In this document: one piece after another, positions 20,673-23,725 of the stretch
Layout: the number at the start of each line of letters is the position of its first letter
Numbering within the stretch: position 1 is the first letter of the stretch
Assembly: GCA_021464525.1 (NCBI GenBank)
Contig: JADRCO010000994.1
Location: forward strand, 1-23,725
Reading direction: 5' to 3'
Length of the DNA stretch: 23,725 bases
Origin: Rhizophagus sp. LPA8_4_AMF
Taxonomy: Eukaryota > Glomeromycota > Glomeromycetes > Glomerales > Glomeraceae
Translations under genes and position numbers: made by a program
The notes under the pieces: generated by a model
The model's database searches: none
Seen by the model: the letters and a program-made list of their open reading frames with translations, nothing else
What the model was told of the DNA's origin: nothing

Positions 20673-21390
20673 TTCTTTTTATATATATGATAATAAGTAA
20701 TAGAAAATAATTAGGATATTTTTATTTTTATGAAGTATGAGAAAAGCGAGTGTCTTGATTAAATAACAAGTCAATAATTGCAAAAGAGTAAAGTTTAGGG
20801 AAAATGGAGGGTTTTTATATCTAAAATTCCTCCTGATTATAACGCGAAAAAGCCGCGTCTATAATATTTTTAGTATTTTGATCTTTGTTTGTACCTGAAT
20901 CAAAACAATAATCAACGCGCGGTGCTTTATTGCTTTATTTAAAATTTACTAAATTTACTATTTATATTATTACTAAGTCAGACTCAGTCACGCGAGCGGA
21001 AAAATCAACGCGATCGGAAGAAGCCTGACGCGTATTTCATTAATTATTACTTGTTTAGGGTGGCTTTAACGTGGCTTTTATAGACATCTTTTTGATTGAT
21101 TTGTTCATAATAAACAACACGTATTCTTTAATTAGTAATTGTTTACATCATAGTTTTAAATAATACACCAAAAAAAGCGTGGCGCACAAATTGTCTATAA
21201 ATTAACCTCATTTTTTGAGCACCCCACACCCCTAATTTTTGAATAACTCTCTGTAACCAACCCATATTAAAAGGGAACGTCTGTCCGATTTTTTCTTTCT
21301 AACATTTGTAAAGTAATACTCTAATCCAAAGTCACAAAGAAAAATAAACCTTTTTGTACTTCTTTTTACTATATCCATATTATTGTAAAC
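20673..21390. promoter_or_regulatory. Divergent H2B/H2A promoter with ACGCG (MCB-like) cluster
   Basis: 718 bp lie between the two histone starts. Six ACGCG sites on either strand fall within 192 bp: 20842-20846, 20854-20858 (as CGCGT), 20915-20919, 20990-20994, 21008-21012 and 21028-21033. The last is a full ACGCGT, the MluI cell-cycle box bound by MBF-type factors. ACGCG is rare in the surrounding AT-rich DNA. The octamer GTCTATAA appears at 20857-20864 and 21193-21200, and inverted at 21078-21085. TATA-like sequences are TCTATAAAT at 21194-21202 for H2A (about 190 bp before its ATG) and GATATAAAAA on the minus strand (about 20812-20821) for H2B. S-phase control is inferred. Confidence 0.65.
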
Positions 21391-21798
21391 ATGTCTTCCG
21401 GGGGTAAATCTGGTGGTAAATCTGCTGCTGCTGCCGCCTCTAAGGCGAGCTCATCTCGTTCAGCTAAAGCAGGACTTCAATTCCCTGTTGGTCGTATTCA
21501 CCGTCTGCTTCGCAAAGGAAACTATGCTCAAAGAGTCGGTGCTGGTGCTCCTGTTTATCTTGCCGCTGTTCTTGAATACTTGGCTGCGGAAATTCTCGAA
21601 CTTGCTGGAAACGCTGCCCGCGATAATAAAAAATCAAGAATCATTCCTCGTCATCTCCAGTTAGCTATCCGCAATGATGAAGAGTTGAATAAGTTGCTCG
21701 GTCATGTTACGATTGCTCAAGGTGGTGTTTTACCGAATATTCATCAAAATCTTTTGCCCAAGAAGTCAAAGAAAGGTGCTGCCGCGGCTGAAGTTTAA
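21391..21798 (+). CDS. Histone H2A, canonical type without C-terminal SQ motif
   Basis: Core histone, partner of H2B. Intronless, 135 residues. The N-terminal tail is Gly/Ser/Ala-rich ([20 protein letters not shown]), followed by [20 protein letters not shown], the L1 region [60 protein letters not shown] and [20 protein letters not shown]. The [14 protein letters not shown] and [13 protein letters not shown] segments are canonical H2A rather than H2A.Z, which has an extended L1 and ATIAGGGVIPHI. The C-terminus is [12 protein letters not shown]. It lacks the SQ-E/D-hydrophobic motif that yeasts carry on their main H2A for DNA-damage phosphorylation. The start is the only ATG consistent with the family. 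Confidence 0.97.
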   Translation: MSSGGKSGGKSAAAAASKASSSRSAKAGLQFPVGRIHRLLRKGNYAQRVGAGAPVYLAAVLEYLAAEILELAGNAARDNKKSRIIPRHLQLAIRNDEELNKLLGHVTIAQGGVLPNIHQNLLPKKSKKGAAAAEV

Positions 21799-22896
21799 AA
21801 AAACAATGATTTAAAGCAAGTAACGAAAAGGAAATGTCATGTTGGAACATGAAGGAACACTTTGTTAATAATTCATAAATATTTCCTTTAATATTTGATT
21901 TTATTTTCGCTAATAATTTTTTTTTCTTTATTTTTTACTTTTAAAGCTCTTTTAGTACTATTACTCTTTTTTTTTCTACAACTAATATTCCTAATATACA
22001 TTATTTGTGAAGTCAAGGATATTGGAAAAAAAAATATATTATTTTTCCTATCTACACTTAAATTTTTTTATACATAATGGTTCGAAAGAAGAGGTAAAAA
22101 AAAAAATAACGAAAAAAGGAATAATAAAACTTCAAACTCCTTTCTTCTCAAACGTTATTGAAAGAAATTAACGCAGTATTTTACTTTCTTTAATAAAAAG
22201 AATTTCAATGCTGCGCCATTACACGAAAAAGTGAATTTGATTCTTAGGTTATTAAGCTTATCCAATTTCAACCGTGATTTCAAATTTTATAGTATTTAAG
22301 GGAAAAAGATTTTTTAAACTCAATTCCAAATATACAATAAGATAAAGGAGCTTTAATGTGGGGCTAATAATTAATTATATATTTAAGTGGAAAATAAGAT
22401 GATGTATAATCGGTTTATTTACAGTAATAAGCTTAGGTTCATTGATTAAATAAATTAATTAATTATATTTAAAAACTTATTTATTGGTTGCGGAATAAGA
22501 TTATTGTTATAAAGTCGGTAATCTACTAGCTGATATACTTTACAGAATAATTTTTTGTTAGACTGGATCAAATTTTTAAGATGTAAGCTTTTCACTGTAT
22601 CAGAAATTAACTTCAATTCTTTTTTCTCTTAAGGTTTTCTTTTAAAATAAAGTGTTCCCCGTTCGTGTAAATGTTGATCTGCTTGTAATGCCAAAGCTGG
22701 AAGAATTATTTCAAGAATTACATACATTAACAAAAAAGTTTCTTTTAAAAATTGATTCCATTTTTTAACTTATTAAATTGTAAGAGAATATTCATTTACG
22801 TCATTGATTCGATAAATTCGTCCATATAAATCATCATTATTACTTTTATAATAAATTTAAAATCAAAAATCGTTCAATATTGAAAATGTCTAATTA
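21799..22896. other. Gene-free AT-rich region downstream of H2A
   Basis: No gene is supported. Shortly after the H2A stop, TCATGTT (21837-21843) and AACATGA (21846-21852) form a near-perfect 16-bp palindrome in the likely 3' UTR. Pyrimidine- and adenine-rich low-complexity sequence fills 21880-22130. A 26-codon frame at 22688-22768 is too short and featureless to call. Nothing resembling a tRNA was found. Confidence 0.45.
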
Positions 22897-22985
22897 CAGC
22901 GGCCCTTAATATAACGAAATAGACGTCCGGGCCGATTATCCCTTCGTTGTGAATTCGTTAATTCTATAACGAATTATTCGGTATA
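22897..22985. mobile_element. Decayed pogo/Tigger-like terminal inverted repeat
   Basis: After a TA dinucleotide, the sequence CAGCGGCCCTTAATATAACG begins a segment with ATAACGAA motifs, CGGCCC...GGGCCG inverted blocks and ATTCGTTA...TATAACGAAT pairs. TA-CAG starts followed by iterated ATAACGAA-type motifs are typical ends of pogo/Tigger elements of the Tc1/mariner group. No transposase frame lies nearby, so this is a solo or eroded end. Class assignment is by resemblance. Confidence 0.45.
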
Positions 22986-23634
22986 ATGGGAAAATTTCGG
23001 TAAATCATAAGAAAATCAAGCGATCAAGAAACTGCGAAACACATCCATCTTTTGATAAAATAGATAAGTGAATTTGCAAATTTACTTATTTAAGATTTAA
23101 AAAAATTGGTATAAAAGGACTATTTCGTATACGCTGGTTATAAAAATTGCTTTGTTAAACGGTACATCATAACAAAACTTCATCGGAATTCCACTAATCC
23201 ACTTTAATTTTAATAATTATTATTAAATATATATTTAGCAATATTTAATATCAGCCAAAAGAGAGAATGGAACAGAGTGATGCTTATTTTATAACTTGAT
23301 AATTTATAAGGTAAAATTCACCTTTATTATTATATAATTTATTAAAATTTATATTTTTCAGCTTAAAAAAACTAAAAATAAAATTTTTACAATTTTTAAT
23401 GCAATATTATGCAAGATAATAATGAATAAAACTGTTTAAAAATTAATTTATACATTATGTAAATTAAGGTAAAATTTATTTTATCAGTAAATTTTACCAT
23501 AAAATATTGAAAAATTTAATATATTATATAAATTAAAGTAAAATTCATCCCTTTTAAATTAATCTCTAATAAATATAAAATTTATTCATAAACTTTATAT
23601 ATTAAAGTAATAAAAATAATTAGAAAGGGCATTA
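22986..23634. repeat. AT-rich region with GGTAAAATTYA repeat units
   Basis: Three related units of about 27 bp, each centred on AAGGTAAAATT or AAAGTAAAATT, occur at about 23292-23318, 23451-23478 and 23520-23547. The middle unit opens a perfect stem-loop: GGTAAAATTTA at 23468-23478, a 9-nt loop, and TAAATTTTACC at 23488-23498. No coding frame is present. Confidence 0.4.
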
Positions 23635-23725
23635 CAGTCAGACCTCTATAAATGCACCCCCCTTGGGACCGGTATAAGCGTGCATTTAGAGAGGGTGTGC
23701 ATTTATAGATACATATAAATTTATA
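23635..23725. mobile_element. Pogo/Tigger-like transposon end, cut by the window edge
   Basis: A TA at 23633-23634 is followed by CAGTCAGACCTCTATAAATG, a typical terminal start for pogo/Tigger-like elements with a TA target site. Inside it, CTATAAATGCAC (23646-23657) is matched by a perfect inverted copy, GTGCATTTATAG (23697-23708). A related unit, GTGCATTTAGAG, sits at 23680-23691. The G/C-rich centre (CACCCCCCTTGGGACCGG) stands out from the flanking AT-rich DNA. The body of the element, if any, lies beyond the right edge. Confidence 0.55.

Noticed and set aside
20358-20690. 110-residue frame antisense to H2B
   Set aside because: Shadow of the histone coding strand, with no independent support.
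21413-21664. 83-residue frame overlapping H2A in another frame
   Set aside because: Out-of-frame shadow of H2A.
21391-21798. H2A.Z variant
   Set aside because: The L1 loop and the [13 protein letters not shown] segment are canonical H2A, and the H2A.Z-specific ATIAGGGVIPHI pattern is absent.
22688-22768. 26-codon frame MPKLEELFQELH
   Set aside because: Too short, no splice continuation or recognised domain; chance in AT-rich DNA is likely.
22897-22985. Possible tRNA or structured RNA
   Set aside because: The inverted motifs fit a transposon end better. There is no T-loop GTTCRANNC consensus or cloverleaf.

Overview
The window reads as nuclear DNA of a fungus with a very AT-rich, intron-rich genome. 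Genes are split by many short (about 50-110 nt) GT-AG introns, some with a TACTAAC-like branch site. The coding regions are compact housekeeping genes, flanked by AT-rich stretches full of decayed transposon pieces. The style of the genes and of the decayed repeat proteins suggests an arbuscular mycorrhizal fungus (Glomeromycotina, Rhizophagus-like). That assignment is an inference from reading and was not tested by any search.

Layout. Bases 1-3965 are a repeat-rich stretch without an intact gene: decayed coding remnants, a foldback MITE with a 9-bp target-site duplication (470-757), a decayed hAT-type transposase tail with an intron still recognisable (1803-2561), and a GTGACTATA repeat cluster. 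Bases 3966-19926 hold eight conserved genes: a mitochondrial-type rhodanese (-), ribosomal protein uL15/L28 (-), a macro-HIT-zinc finger aprataxin-like protein (+), proteasome lid subunit Rpn12 (-), tRNA adenosine deaminase Tad1 (+), a small coiled-coil protein resembling BLOC-1 subunit 4/Cnl1 (-), ribosomal protein eL30 (+) and APC/C scaffold subunit Apc1 (+). Bases 20265-21798 hold a divergent, intronless H2B (-)/H2A (+) pair around a 718-bp shared promoter. From 21799 to the end no gene is seen, but there are two pogo/Tigger-like terminal repeats (22897 and 23635, the latter cut by the window edge) and a small AT-rich repeat family.

Exons were built by hand from GT-AG junctions and reading-frame continuity. 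Eleven junctions in Tad1-like and eleven in aprataxin-like genes, and all seven in Apc1, keep one open frame, which makes those models strong. The exception is the 5' part of the rhodanese gene, where the obvious exons do not join in phase.

The genes do not form one pathway. Several concern genome maintenance and cell division (aprataxin-like, Rpn12, Apc1, H2A/H2B) and translation (uL15, eL30, Tad1). They alternate as divergent pairs sharing short promoters (uL15/aprataxin, Rpn12/Tad1, Cnl1-like/eL30, H2B/H2A) and convergent pairs (aprataxin/Rpn12, Tad1/Cnl1-like with 18 bp between stops, Apc1/H2B). The points most worth a second look are the circularly rearranged macro domain fused to an aprataxin module, the ACGCG (MCB-like) cluster between the histone genes, the H2A lacking a C-terminal SQ motif, and the foldback element with a clear target-site duplication.
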